The notes beneath the pieces were generated by a model. That model had not been told where the DNA came from, did no database searches, and saw only the letters and a list, made by a program, of their open reading frames with translations. Shown one piece after another: positions 12,080 through 24,351 of a DNA stretch of 60,000 nt. The first letter of the stretch is position 1. Each line of letters opens with the position of its first letter. This stretch comes from Membranipora membranacea (Eukaryota; Bryozoa; Gymnolaemata; Cheilostomatida; Membraniporidae), in the NCBI GenBank assembly GCA_914767715.1, contig OU612069.1:26783387-26843386 (forward strand), given 5' to 3'. A program made the translations under genes and the position numbers.

Positions 12080-13384
12080 TAATATGCAAGGCAGGACCTG
12101 AAGTGCTCAATTGAACATGGTTTAAACACATATGGGATAATTCTGAGAGCAGGACATGTGGGTGGAGGGTATCAATACTCTGAGTTTCATTCACTCATGG
12201 CTGTCAAAACTTTGTGAGCTAGCAATGAAAGTACCTTATTGGTTGACATATATTCCCTTAACTGCAGTGCGCCATCATTGAATTCAAAAGTTGAATCGCA
12301 AAGAGTGGGGACTTATCTGCTGATGCAGCTTTGAAATAGGTCCCGAACAAGCTAACCATGTCATAGCTTCACTCATTGGCGATGCCAAAAAAGACGCTCT
12401 GCCCGTGTGAAAAGCTGCTTCATCTCCCAAGAACGAACGGTCTCGGTGGAGCTCATGTAAATTGCTAAAAATATGGCAAGACAAGCTTTTCTGGCAGAAG
12501 CAATGAATAAATGCAAAGCAAAAAAGTCTTCAATCATCTAATAATCTGGCAGACGAGATACTATGCAATGCTGCTGATTTCGGTGCATGAGTTGCCCTTT
12601 ATGTGAAATGCTCGTGTGGGGGAGGGATAACAAGGAGGGATAAAACTTGTGCCAGGTGGTTTGTCACATTTCACACAAGTTTCTTCATAACATATCGGCT
12701 TAACAAATTGGCTAATCATGAGTTGTCATTGAGACAAATACACAGGGGCGACTGCAAGTCAAAGTCAGGCTAAGAACTGCTCAATGGTGCCTTGGTATCA
12801 TTGGAAACGGACAATTAAACAACTCAGCAGCTACCCGGTTTGTGCTAAAGCTGTAGTGCTTCGAGAGTTAATTTAGCATCGTGACCAAATATTGCGGAAT
12901 TTTGGGGTCAAGATATAGGTGATAATCTTGATAAAATTCCTTGATGTAAGCTTTCTTTGACAACCTCACCGAAATCTTATAATAATCAAATTAATGTACC
13001 AGGTTTCAATATCTGAAAAAAACCGGATTCAAGATCCAACGTAAATTTTCATCCTGTAGGGAGCTGCACTGCATGAAACGGTGGTGCAAGTCTCATGCAC
13101 CTAAAAATTATAATACCCTGTCATATTGTCTGCCAGCCTCCAACTATTCTCAGGGAAGGATGAAGATTCTTTCCTCCTCTGTCTGTCTCTCTGACTATAA
13201 GGCAAGCAAATGGGAGATTGCCCAGCCAGAATAAAAAAAATTGAACCATCTGTAATCAACGATCATGGGCGGGAGATTACCGGGGCTGTCTGCAAGATTG
13301 TATACACCGCACTACCCCCAGCTCTTAAAGATCTAGAGGAATTGACAGGGACCAACTACCGGTGTAGTATTGTAAACTGTCCCC

Positions 13385-14060
13385 CGCGCGAAAACAACCC
13401 CGGGACACTTTACAATATTGTAAACTGTCCCGGGGACACTTTACAATAAAAACAGGCCTATTGTAAACTGTCCCCCCCTATTGTAAACTGTCCCCCCCTA
13501 TTGTAAACCGTCCCCCCCTATTGTAAACTGTCCCCCCTATTTGTGACTGTCCATATCGAGAGCCCAGCTGTTTATCACCATTCTAAATGGGTCAGATCAT
13601 CTAACTGGAGCATACCATGATGTTCTGGCTGCAACTATGATGGCCAAAGTTGTACCATGGGGATGGTGGTGGTATCTCATTGAATGAGTGTATAAAGCCT
13701 CTTTTTCATATGGTACTTTGGGGATCTATTTTTTGCAAACACTAGTTATTTGAAGCTCCTATGATTTAGAGATGTCTGCTTTGCGAAGAAAGGTGCACTA
13801 AGCCAACAGTGGATAGATGTGTAGTTGCCACATCACAGAACACACATACTTTCATTGCAGGTTCATGAGCCGCGCGAAAACAACCACCCCATTCATTCAT
13901 CATAAAATCTACCTCCGTCAAGCATTTGCCTAGGAGTGATGGCAGTCAGTCACAAGTGTGAGCGGGAGAAATAATTACTTTTGAGCTTTTCATATTGTGA
14001 GGATAGGTATTGCACTGTAAAATATTGCTTAAGCCGCGCGAAAACAACCACCCCCCAAGC
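13385..14060 (+). mobile_element. Minisatellite-armed element, ATTGTAAACTGTCCCC family, copy 1
   Basis: It opens with CGCGCGAAAACAACCCCGGG, then an array of about 20 bp units built on ATTGTAAACTGTCCCC (13395-13555, about seven units, several almost identical). A unique part follows that contains GGGTCAGATCATCTA. The GCGCGAAAACAACC end motif recurs in the same orientation near 13873 and 14036, so parts of other copies may be stacked here. The copy at 29.25-29.73 kb shares both the array and the unique part. The right boundary is uncertain. Confidence 0.6.
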
Positions 14061-14663
14061 TGTCTTATAAAGATATCTGTTAAAAATCACAATGCAGATT
14101 GTAAGCTTGCAGCTGCCGAATATGAGGGGAAACTTTTGCCGCAATCTTGTCGTTGGGGGTGCGACGTCTGCTTCGACTTTCCAGCTTAAAACAAGGCTGT
14201 ATATTCAGATTGGAGTGACTATGACTGCTGTACCTCTTCTGGGATATGGCAGATTGCTCATGACCCGTCTGTGTAATATTTTGTTGAAGTTAATCCTTGT
14301 TAAACAACAAAAAAACTGAAAAAAATCCAAAACGGGGGAGACAACTACCACTTTGCAGAAATTAAATTTGTTAAGGGTTTTTGGTGATTTTTTTAAAGAT
14401 ACAAAATTTCTTTTTTAAACATGGATAAATGCATATTTCTGAGGCATTGGAAGTATATATTTATCATCCAAGGGAGAAACAGGCCAAATAAAGGCCCAAA
14501 AAAATTTGTTTTGCTTAAAAAAATGGCTGCCCCCCAAATCCTTTTCTTTACTACCTTAATATTCTTACTCAGGAGAAAATTCCCTTCGATTTTATGTATG
14601 GTGGTGCTTCGTTCCTTCCGATATCACGAACCGTCAAAAAAAAGATGATCTGTCCGTTGACTA

Positions 14664-15293
14664 TACTATCTGCGAGAGACTAAAGATTTATGTGATTACT
14701 CTTATTTTTAACTGGCTGTGATGAGTTTCACTGTGGGATTCCGGGTTATGGAGTCACCACATTGACTCTCCGCTAGTGAGATCTGTGCTCATGAGCTCAG
14801 CATGATGATTCTCACTATGTGACACTGGCTTATATAGATGTGATCTCATTTGATTCAAGATTAAACACTTGACTCAAGAGCATGCCTTTCAATTCTCATC
14901 AAGTTAACAATCAAACACAATTCAACTTAACAACTACATGTCTGATTTCAACAAGTTATTCTTTCTAGTTGATGATGCCATGCATGCTCAGTTTAATTCA
15001 TTTAACTAAATTAGTTGATGACACAAATAATCCAATCAAGAGTTATACTGTGCCATTATCAAATAATAAGGCAAGTTCTATTTCCCTATAAATATCACTA
15101 ATGTGAATAAAAATAATATGATGAAAACTGTAAAACTTCCATGACTAAAAACTGACCTGTCTCCAAATGAAGTTGCAAACAAAGTGGAGCTGCCTGTCGA
15201 CCAGAGGATCGCCAAACAGATCATGCTTTTCTATTGGTGAACCATGCTCTTATATAGCATGGTTCCAGACAAATTAAAAAACTGCTGACGCTT
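14664..15293. other. Intergenic, nothing recognised
   Basis: AT-rich sequence between the right end of the 7.9 kb segment and a tandem duplication. No exon, array or RNA gene was seen. Confidence 0.35.
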
Positions 15294-15536
15294 ATCAGTA
15301 AACAAACACAAGAAAACACCAAAACACATCGGCCCCAAGAGTGGGTTGATCGACCCCAAGAGTGGGTACAGATATTAAAATTAGCACTTTGATTTAATTC
15401 AGTTGCCTTGCTCATCAGTAAACAAACACAAGAAAAACATCAAAACACATCGGCCCCAAGAGTGGGTTGATCGGCCCCAAGAGTGGGTACAGATATTAAA
15501 ATTCGCACTTTGATTTATTTCAGTTGCCTTTGATCA
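15294..15536. repeat. 120 bp tandem duplication
   Basis: Two nearly identical copies start with ATCAGTAAACAAACACAAG at 15294 and 15414. Each contains two CCCCAAGAGTGGGT phrases and ends with TTCAGTTGCCTT. Only a few substitutions and a one-base insertion separate them, so the duplication is young. Confidence 0.85.
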
Positions 15537-15924
15537 ATGTTCACTTTGATTCAGTTAACCTTGATCGTGGTTAAATGTCCTGTCTGTTACTAGAGTGTCC
15601 TCGAGTCGAGTTTGAGTGTACTGATGATGATGCTGTCTAAGATATTGGATGTTGATATTGTGTCTGATGTTGGTATAGAAAATTCTCCTGTTTGCTGCTG
15701 TAGATGTGACATCACTGCTCCATTCTGATCACTTCAAATGTCAGCAGGTAAAATGTCGTTGCCATGTACACTTTATAGCTTAAGGGAAGGAAAATGTTTT
15801 AATCATAAGATATACCTCGTCCTCATCTGCTTTGGAGTTGCACAAAAATTGCTTACCCTATTGTTATTATTTATCTTGGTATTTGGACTCTTGGGAGTTT
15901 GATGGCATATCCTTCAGGGTCCTA

Positions 15925-15985
15925 CGATACCCCCTAACCTACCCTACCCTCGAAAACCCCTAACCCTACCCTACGCATCGAAATC
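15925..15985. repeat. Degenerate telomere-like C-rich tract
   Basis: Runs such as CCCCTAACC, TACCCTACCCT and CCCCTAACCCTACCC resemble the C-strand of TTAGGG telomeric DNA with many errors. It is short and imperfect. It may be an interstitial telomeric remnant or a chance C-rich tract. Confidence 0.4.
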
Positions 15986-16978
15986 CCCCACACTCAATCA
16001 AACATACAACAATAACAAACATGCAAACAAGGACTAACACATTGGGGTGTAAGTCCTTGGTGCAAAAAAACCCATGAGCCTAGTGTGTTTCTAGAAGAAG
16101 TGTGTGGTATCAGCTATCACGGAATGCCACATTCCCTGGTGGTATCAATACAACTCCTTGATCAAACCAAGAACAATGTTCTTCATCATCTGGTACGCTG
16201 CCGTAGTTTCACTACTTGCGTGGAGCTTGAGACTTCCTTGCCGTGTGTGGCTATCAATGCCTCCAGTCCAATCCTGTTGCTGAGCTGAGCGCCTGAACTT
16301 GTAACAGCTGAGAGTCACCAAAGTGTTACATGTTCTCGATCAAACACAAACATAATACAGTGAAGGTCATATGAGGGTGATTGGGCCAATTGGCCAATAG
16401 GAATTAATACAGTCTACTTTTTAACCATGACAACAATTATGCCAAGAGAGGACAACAATAAGTAGGCCGACTTGCACCAGGGTGATCAAGATATAAGCTC
16501 CCTGCTTACACTAAGCATCAAGAATTTTTGGTTCTTGTTAGCTCAAGAGTTTGAATACAAGTAGGTCAGTCTGACCTAGGACTTACACAGGTGTAAGTCC
16601 TAGGTCTGAGCAGGTCTGACCATCTACGCAAAACCCATAACGTCGGGGGTATTGCCAAATTCCATCCTCCCATTCCTCACACTTGAAATCCTCGCACTTA
16701 AGCATGCAATCCTCGGTCCTCAGTCTTCCCCTCCCGATCACAGTGAAAATCCTCAGTCCTTGTCCAAACACAAGTGCAAGCAGTCCAGCCCTATGCGAGT
16801 GCACAATTTCTAGAATGTTTAAGATTTTTTTACATTTTTGTAGGTGTATTAAAGCAACATGAGGTAAGCAGAAGCCCATCAGTTACCTGTGGCGAAATAA
16901 GCATTAATTTTGCTAACAAAATTTACACGGTAACACTGCAGCCCAAAAAAGACCCAGGTGTAAAAGCACGAAAAGATA

Positions 16979-17640
16979 AAATATTGCAAACTGAGTAGTT
17001 GTCCCAACTTGATAACTTAAATCTTTGACCATGACCATATACATGAATAAAAACGCTGAAACTGTGGATAAAAAATTGCAAACTGAGTAGTTGCCCATGG
17101 ACATATAAATAAATTGAATACTAAAGCCGTGAATACAAAACGTAAGTAACTATTGTTAGGTACCAAATACCCTTAAGTTAGTTACCCGAAACAAAAGTTG
17201 ACAGCACACATAACACTCTTCAGTATGTTACCCTGGGTAATATTTAATTACATATACAAGGAAAACACTGCAGTTCTAAAAATACATTATGCCCAACTGA
17301 GCACAACTTGATACCTTGAATCTTTGACCCTGACCATGTACATGAAAAAGAACGCAAAATATTGCAAGCTGAGTAGTTGCCCATGGAAATATATGAAAAA
17401 AAACTAAAGTCGTGAATACAAAACGTAAATAACTAATGTCAGGTACCAAAAGCCGGTCAGTTACCCGAATCAAAAGTTCTATATATAACACTAAGTATCT
17501 GACCCTGGATAATATATACATGCAGAAAGAAAACACTGCGGTTCTTAAGTTACAATATGCCCAACTGAGCACAAATTGATAACTTGAAACTTTGACCATA
17601 TACAGAAAGAAGGCTGAAGTTAAAGCTGTGGATATAAATT
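16979..17640. repeat. Tandem repeat with ~265-300 bp unit, about 2.3 copies
   Basis: The phrase AACTTGATAACTTAAATC, or a close variant, recurs near 17008, 17306 and 17572. Between these, the order of shared phrases is the same: CTGAGTAGTTGCCCATGG, GTGAATACAAAACGTAA, GGTACCAAA, AGTTACCCGAA and GAAAACACTGC. The unit shortened from about 298 to 266 bp through small deletions. No coding potential was seen. Confidence 0.8.
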
Positions 17641-18108
17641 ATAACTAGTTCAAAATCATGTACGGAACAAAACCTAACGGTATAAAGTTTTAAACGTTAC
17701 CAATCAGTAAACTTCCTTGGTCAAACATACACTAAATAAATGGAATGAAATTCCTCGACTTAAATTATGATCACTAAACAAAATATACTGATGGAACAAT
17801 ATCTAACCAACAAAAGCACATCATCTAGTATAAGGCAGTTAGTATTGTATGATTAGTTCTCCTAGTTTTATTTCACGTTTAAGCTTTGCTGTGACCGTCA
17901 AGGTCCGATCAATAGCTATATGGCCAGTGAAATCATTGTGGTGTTGTTATCGAACAATGCACCATCTCCTAAGATGGAAGTGGTGGTTAGCAGCATCACC
18001 TAGACGCATCTCTATTATTCCAGTATTGGGGTTTTTGTAGGGATAGGGCACGGCGCAGTGATGTCTCAGTATAGATTTCTTGGATATGAATTGCACCTTG
18101 CATCCGTT
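17641..18108. other. Intergenic, nothing recognised
   Basis: A short stretch between the tandem array and the MULE-like transposase remnant, with no exon or repeat recognised. Confidence 0.3.
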
Positions 18109-19862
18109 TCATATCTTTTGCCTGTTAGACCGCCGTATAGCTACATACCCGCCACTAACAATGTTGGTGTAAGCTTGTGTGGGCGTAGATTTCTTACTTC
18201 TCTTTCCCTTACGGCCTCGAGTTTGACCAGGTCTCAGGCCAGCATCCTTGTTACCTGGTATTGGCGTAGCACTACCAAACTGTGTTCTAAGCTCCTCAAT
18301 CCTGGTAAAGATAGATGCATCACAGATGACAGGAAATAATCTCAACCCGCCTGGACAGCAGCTAGGGTTATTTTTACTAAGAAATAGCTAATCAAAGTTA
18401 TATAACATTGAGACATATCAAAGTCAACTAAGTTGCTAGATTTCAGTTGTACTTGCTATTAATTCAAATGAAGTTGGAGGGCACTAAGTTAAGATGACAT
18501 TGAATGATATAATTCCATGTTTTAATTTGGCATAGAATCAGCTATATGATATTGTGTGCGGTAAGAATGGAGGGTAAGCAGCATAAACCATACATTTACA
18601 ATAATAGACAACTGCAAATGGCAAGTGATCATGTGATAATCAAATGCTCCTAGAAACTGACAAGGGAAACAGGGAAGACGACTCCAGCTCTATGCTTGGT
18701 GATGAACTCTGCAAAAATATGACCTTGGCTTTTATTTTCTCACCATTTATTGTGTGGGGATTGTCCTGTCACATCTTCTTGTCCATCAACAAACTCGAGA
18801 ATTTCCGATTCTTGAAGAAGATCTTTCAGTTTATTCAGTTTATGTGTCACTTGAACCTGACTGCCGGGCAGCGAACTTGACATATATTTCTGCGATATGC
18901 CCATGAAACCTTTTTCAAGCTCCTGGTATTGGCCAAGGATACCTTCCTTTAGAGAATTACAAAGCTCACGAACATTTGAAGTTTTATATGCATGCCATCT
19001 TTTAAGCATGGCATTGGTGCTTTCAGCTGAATTGTTGGTGACTGGAGGTGTCAACCCGGAGGCCATAACTTTTTCTTCAATGTTGTCTCTCAATACTCGG
19101 TGAACCTGTCTCTGGTAATACTTTAGAAATTGTTTAAAGGCGGGATTGACCTTGTCTGCCATTTGGCTCCTCGGATAGTTTATCAAATTCTTTAGCTTTG
19201 AACCCAAGTTGTGCCCTTAAATCCCCTGCCGCGTTGAAGACATTCAATGGAATTCCTATCTCTCTTTGTCGACTTTTCACATTGTCTGCTAAGTGTCGAG
19301 TACAACAAAACAGCTGTGCTGATGAGAAGGTATCGCATATCGACTGTATAAGGGCCTCATCGCCGTCAGTTACGAATATCAAGTTTGCATTCCTCAATTG
19401 TCGCCTATCCGCGACAAGCTCCTGCCATAGAACAATAAAATGCCTCCAACGTTGTCGCCGTGTAAGGAGAATGGGTCCTATAACAAGTGGCGAACCTTCA
19501 AAGTCTAGTGCACGCATTGTGCATACTAGAGCGAACATATTAGTTAGTTTATAAGTTGTATCTACATGGATAGGCGATGAATTGTCACTTGTTGCACACT
19601 TTTGAACCATGAAACCCAGCATGTTTTCTGTGTACAAGCATATTGAATAGTTATCAGAGTCAGTGGTGATGCGTCGAATAAACTTCTCACTTGGTGATGT
19701 ATTTTCTTCGTTGACCATCATCATTGTCAGTGTTTGGTGTATGTAACACTGTAGATTTCTTGCTAGTCAAGTGTCTCAAATCCTGAATTTGCTTCACTCC
19801 TCGTGGCACAGCGGCTAGATTCGCTGCTGAGGCTATAGGGCGAGATAGCGATTCTGCAATAG
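18109..19862 (-). pseudogene. MULE-type transposase, frameshifted
   Basis: Reading on the minus strand, an N-terminal part (about 19862-19730) leads into a 196-residue frame (19724-19134). This carries HVDTTYKLTNMF, VTDGDEALIQSICDTF and CTRHLADNVKSR: the first Asp, the second Asp and the C/H block of the MULE (Mutator-like) transposase domain, in order and spacing. A frame change near 19200 leads to a 155-residue continuation (19207-18740) containing AESTNAMLKRWHAYKT, typical of the segment that follows the catalytic core. The basic tail at 18345-18109 (GRKGKRSKKS) may be the C-terminus. A 40 bp GT...AG stretch after 18740 could be a mini-intron but is more likely decay. The family excises and reinserts DNA, leaving 8-11 bp duplications. 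No long terminal repeats were seen around it, so this copy is immobile or domesticated-then-lost. Confidence 0.7.
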
Positions 19863-20321
19863 GAAAGTGTCAATGCTGGCAATTAATTTAACTGCAACAA
19901 GCGAACAAGCTCAATTCTGCCCTGAGCTGGCAAAACACAATATCTCTGTCTTGGTTGCCGAATATGAAAGTTGAATAATGTAAATAAGATTACTGTAAAA
20001 TTTAATTATTTTGCTTTTTTTGTTTTTACTTGATTAGTTGTTTTAGCATGAGAATGGGACAATTATTTTAATGAAATTTAGCTCAGACTTGGAAATTAAA
20101 AGTATTCAAAAATTAAATTGTGGAATTTAGATACTGTTTAATCAGCTCAGGGCAGAATACGTGAGTTAAAAAATTGCCTCTTACTATTACGATCTGATTG
20201 AGGCGACAGCTATCTCAAAATGGAGCCTAGGTTTACATTGTGATACACTTGGATAGCCAGACTGCGATCAGAGTAATAACGGGTAGGCGCCTTTTCTCAG
20301 TTTTTAACCAGAGATTCACGG
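19863..20321. other. Intergenic, nothing recognised
   Basis: AT-rich DNA upstream of the MULE-like remnant (minus strand), so it would contain any promoter. None could be supported. Confidence 0.3.
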
Positions 20322-21998
20322 AAGCGCGACAACTTGGCCCGAGCCAAACTTGGCCCCAAATATAAAACTTGGCCCGATGCAATGAAACTCGGCAACAATT
20401 AGTAATGCTTGGCCCCAATTAGTAAAACTTGGCCCCAATTAGTCAAACTTGGCCCCAAGTACTGAAACCTGGCCCCAATTAGTAACACTTGGCCCCAAGT
20501 ACTGGAACTTGGCCCAAATTAGTAAAACTTGGCCTCAAATATAAAACTTGGCCCGATGCAATGAAACTTGGCCCCGATTAGTAAAACTTGGTCCCAAGTA
20601 CTGAAACTTATTATACTCATTATATGGACTATTTATTAAGGTTGATTGTGTCTGTAATACTTAATATATGCCACATTGAAGCTCATTTGATCAATATGAA
20701 AATATAGAAATAGAAATATGAAATATAGTGTCAATGACGTGACCAACTAGCTGCATCGCCAGGTCATATTGTAAAACAGTCTTTCATAATAGGAACTGGG
20801 CAGGTGAACCTTTGTACAAGAAACTCCTACACTATAGTCCACTTGCGGCAAGACAATCTTCAACAGATTGGCACCCAGCAATCGCTATACAACCCTATGA
20901 GATTAGAAGATACTGCGGTATCACATATTGCAGATTGGCTTACCGAGGATCTACATCCATCAATCTGGATATCACCCTATGTGATTGGAAGATACTAAGG
21001 TATCACATATAGCTGATAAGCTGATAGCTAGTCAGATCCCCATAATTGATGCAATGTGTCATTCATAGCAATTTGGCTCATAGTCTGTCAGCACTGAGTA
21101 TTCTCTATCCAACCTCAGGAGTGGAAGATTAAGTATCCAGTAGAGCATAAATATCAGATTTGGATGACCAATCACTAAATACCGCCTAAATAGTGGATGA
21201 TAATGCACTGTCATAATATAACAGATTTCCCCAGTCTTCGTACAACATGAGAGGTAAAAATATTTTGATATCGGATATATAAAAGATCAGCCCATTCTTC
21301 ATTACCCAGAGTTATCACTCACAAACAGGTGGAGTTACCATCACGTCTCCTTGATCTCATGCAAGATGTAAAATTGAATTGCTGCGCACATTTATGATGT
21401 CAACGTAATTTACTTTGGTTGAATCCTGGTTTTATAAAGTGTTTCCATCTCTTCTAACTGTGAAAGAGGAACAAAGAAGTCCCGGGCCTCTACACAGAGT
21501 TTGATAATACAGATTAAAGTAGTGCTTATTATATTCATTTATTATATTATAGCATTTTGTTGTCTCGATGTGAAATTGCAATGAACCTTGGAACCTTGAA
21601 CACCTCGGGCTAGGTTTTATATTATGGGCCAAGTTTCATATTTGGGGCCAAGTTTCATATTTGGGGCCAAGTTTCATTCCATAGGGCCAAGTTTCAGTAT
21701 ATAGGGCCAAGTTTTAGTAATTGAGGCAAATTTTCAGTACATGAGGCCAAGTTTTATATTTCGGGCCAAGTTTCATTGCATTGGGCCAAGTTTCATATTT
21801 GGGGCCAAGTTTTACTAACCGGGGCCAAGCTTTACCAATTTGGGCCAAGATTCATTGCATCGGGCCAAGGCTTGGTCCAAGTTTGGCTCGGGCCAAGTTT
21901 GGCTCGGGCCAAGTTTGGCTCGGGCCAAGTTTGGCTCGGGTCAAGTTTGGCTCGGGCTAAGTTTGGCTCAGGCCAAGTTTGGCTCGGGCCAAGTTGTT
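20322..21998. mobile_element. Foldback element, GGCCAAGTTT family
   Basis: The left arm (20322-20610) is an array of ~20 bp units of the form CTTGGCCCCAATTAGTAAAA. The right arm (21613-21998) is the same array inverted. Its outermost part switches to a 16 bp unit GGCCAAGTTTGGCTCG, present about eight times. Both arms end outward in an ACAACTTGGCCCGAGCC-type tip. About 1 kb of non-repetitive DNA lies between. The architecture (inverted arms made of short tandem units) is that of Drosophila FB and sea urchin TU elements. No transposase gene is inside. Open frames across the arrays are repeat artefacts. Confidence 0.75.
20889..21012. repeat. Direct repeat, ~92 bp apart, inside the foldback spacer
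   Basis: CCCTATGAGATTAGAAGATA and a variant with CCCTATGTGATTGGAAGATA recur near 20891 and 20983. Each is followed by CTGCGGTATCACATAT or CTAAGGTATCACATAT. This is a small local duplication. Confidence 0.6.
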
Positions 21999-22689
21999 GC
22001 AGATTCGTACTGGTGACTTGTACTAGAGCATGTTCTACTGAACATTCAAATACTACCAGTGCCAACTAACTATAATGAAGACATCTGATACAAAAATAAA
22101 ATTAACATCAGTGCTGCACTGTCATTCGACAACTTCTTTATGTAGGCGTTGCTTTGATATAATAACAAAAGGAGTTGTCCACACACTAAGATTGGGTGGA
22201 GAACTCCAACTTTTTTTTGCTCACAGGACTATGTTTTACCTTAATCCAGCAGAGTACTCAAGGAGATACACATTCATGACCGGTATGAGTGAATAAATAT
22301 ATTCATGTTGATAAGCGTTAAACCTGACACCCAAAAACTGAAGCAAGGAGCCATATATAGGGATAGGGAAGTAGTGGGACTCTGATGAACAATGCCCTAT
22401 CAAACACTGACTGACACAGACTGATTTACGATTAGTAATTAGCTAATTTAAGCTAATTTTCTATTTTTCAAAAGTAAATAAGAAAAAAAATATAGGGATA
22501 CAATGATATACATTCTTATCGCATTCTTATCGTATTCTTACCGCACGTCCTCAGTTTATGATATATATTTGTATATAAGAATAGTCCAGCTTTGAAATTT
22601 GAATATTTTTTAAATTGTTCAAACATTAAAGTCAACAGGACAGATTTTTATAAATGATAGGCTTAATGATCATATCACTTTGGTTAATC

Positions 22690-23085
22690 TCTAACAATCA
22701 ATTGTTATCCTTTTTGCTATTTAGATGCAACAGTAAAGCTTTGCCGTAGTGAGTTCTCACTCAGTTGTCTCCACACACACACACACATGATTCACCTGCA
22801 CATTATAAGCTCTTCTCTGCTGTTAGAGGATATCTACTATTGAATTAGGATCAATCTCATGGGTTATTTGATGTTTGACATATATTTGACCTCGGCCAGA
22901 TAGAGAAACAACTCAAAAAAATAATCGACCTTAAACAGGAGCTTTTGCTTCCTTCCTGTCGGCGCTTGTATTACAGACATGGATAAATATATAGATCATC
23001 TCCTATCTCTCCCTTTTTTAGTGTGTGTCTCAGGAGCTTGACAACTTGGGCCAAGTTCGGACTGGGCCAAGATGTCGCGCTTCCA
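22690..23085. repeat. Dispersed repeat ending in a GGCCAAG tip, inverted copy at 39.36-39.70 kb
   Basis: This block shares, in reverse order and orientation, GTTATCCTT-TTGCTATTTAGATGCAAC, the TGTCTCCACACACAC run, TTAGAGGATA, TCAATCTCATGGG and the terminal GGGCCAAG...GTCGCGCTTCC tip with sequence near 39365-39700. The tip also matches the left end of the foldback element at 20322, so this is probably a solo half of a related element. Confidence 0.6.
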
Positions 23086-24351
23086 TTTTGTCTACAACCA
23101 GGTGCTGTCAAGATGCCAAGGACCGCCTGCTGGTTTTTATTACTACAAAAAGGAGTTAGGATGGTTGTAATTTCTTGATACACTTGCAATTGATCCATCT
23201 GTAATAAGCCTGACTAAGCATCAATCTAGCTGATATATTGGCTCCGCATCCACAAAGAAATATCCCCTCAAATGACGATAAAGTGCATCTTCCGAGTAGG
23301 GTTATGTGTAAGTCACAAACAGGACAATAGTTAGTTTAGACAGATCCACACATATTTTCACATTCTGATTAGACTTGGACACAACATTCTAACAAAAAAG
23401 TGAATGCCCTAAATTTACTATCAGTAGCTTCTTTCATTTCTTCAATTTGGGACATCTAGTCTTTGAACGTTCACCCCTCCTTGATTGCGTAGGCAATTAT
23501 ATTTGTTTGCAAAGCAACCATTGGTTTACTTTACCAATGCTATGCACAGTCTTTACCTATTTTTAGGTGTTCCTTACACTTGATCTTAGGATCCTGCTTT
23601 CGAAAAAGCTTCAAATGAAGCCAAGAACAGCTTGATTGGACATGGAGGACTAAAATGACAATTTATCAAAATAAAGCTACAAGCCTTGCATAGAGAATAT
23701 GATGTCATACACAAGTGTTATGTCTCCCAATGGAAACCTCAGAATGAAAATTGAGTGAAACTAGCTGTAATCCAACGTAGTCATCATAGAGATTATTCCA
23801 AAGCAGAAAACTGAAGGATAATAGTGATCTGCCCGAAGAGTTGTATCTCTTGACAAAGCCTAAAACCCAATTTCTTACATGAATATAGTTTCAACATGAA
23901 TGAAGCCATTGGTTGAATTAATACTGTTGGTCGATTTCTGTCCTGAATTCAGTCTAGAAAAAGCACTTGAATAGCTCTTATATCCTAAGTAGTATTCCAT
24001 GTAGCTATGGCTGCAATTTGATTTAAACATTTGAATGTATGCACAACAATCTCAGTGATAGGCCAGGTCAAATAGATGGAAAAACAATCAATGCTCTTTA
24101 TCTATACTAAGTGACCTCAATTAGACTTCCTTGAATAAAACCATAAATGTTGACAGCTGCGATCTGTGCAAAACTTCCTCATTGATAATGTTAAAGTGAT
24201 TGCATAGACATGTTAATTAGTCACGATCACGCCATTGGAGTTTTTATCATCATCATAATAAGAGCATTGTATATTCGTTCATTATATCAGTGAACCTACA
24301 GTAATAAATTTATAACATCACTTTGTGGCTTGCGGCAGACTACATTTGAAA
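23086..24351. other. Upstream region of the plus-strand transporter gene
   Basis: About 1.3 kb of AT-rich sequence before the first coding exon. It must hold the promoter and 5' UTR, or an upstream non-coding exon, but no TATA box or initiator could be singled out with confidence. Confidence 0.3.

Larger units (their letters stand above)
6811..14663. mobile_element. 7.9 kb segment bounded by ~130 bp terminal inverted repeats
   Basis: The left end (6811-6950) and right end (14515-14663) are inverted copies. They begin with TAGTCAACGGACAGATC, then share GTGATATCGGAAGGAAC, AAGCACCAC, GTAAGAATATT and GGTAGTAAA in order. Because the outermost TA is self-complementary, the target duplication could be TA (Tc1/mariner style) or the 3 bp TAC that flanks both ends (6808-6810 and 14664-14666). 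No transposase was recognised inside, so it is either a non-autonomous element filled by later insertions (9113-12079 and about 13385-14060) or two independent copies of a small element in opposite orientation. Confidence 0.5.

Noticed and set aside
16583-16879. 98-codon minus-strand frame with several Cys residues
   Set aside because: Built over a local CCTCAGTCCT-like repetitive tract; no domain spacing is recognisable and no splice signals support it.
21776-22069. 97-codon and 77-codon frames with repeating LARAKFGSGQVWLG-type peptides
   Set aside because: Both strands are open over the 16 bp GGCCAAGTTTGGCTCG array; this is a repeat artefact, not a protein.
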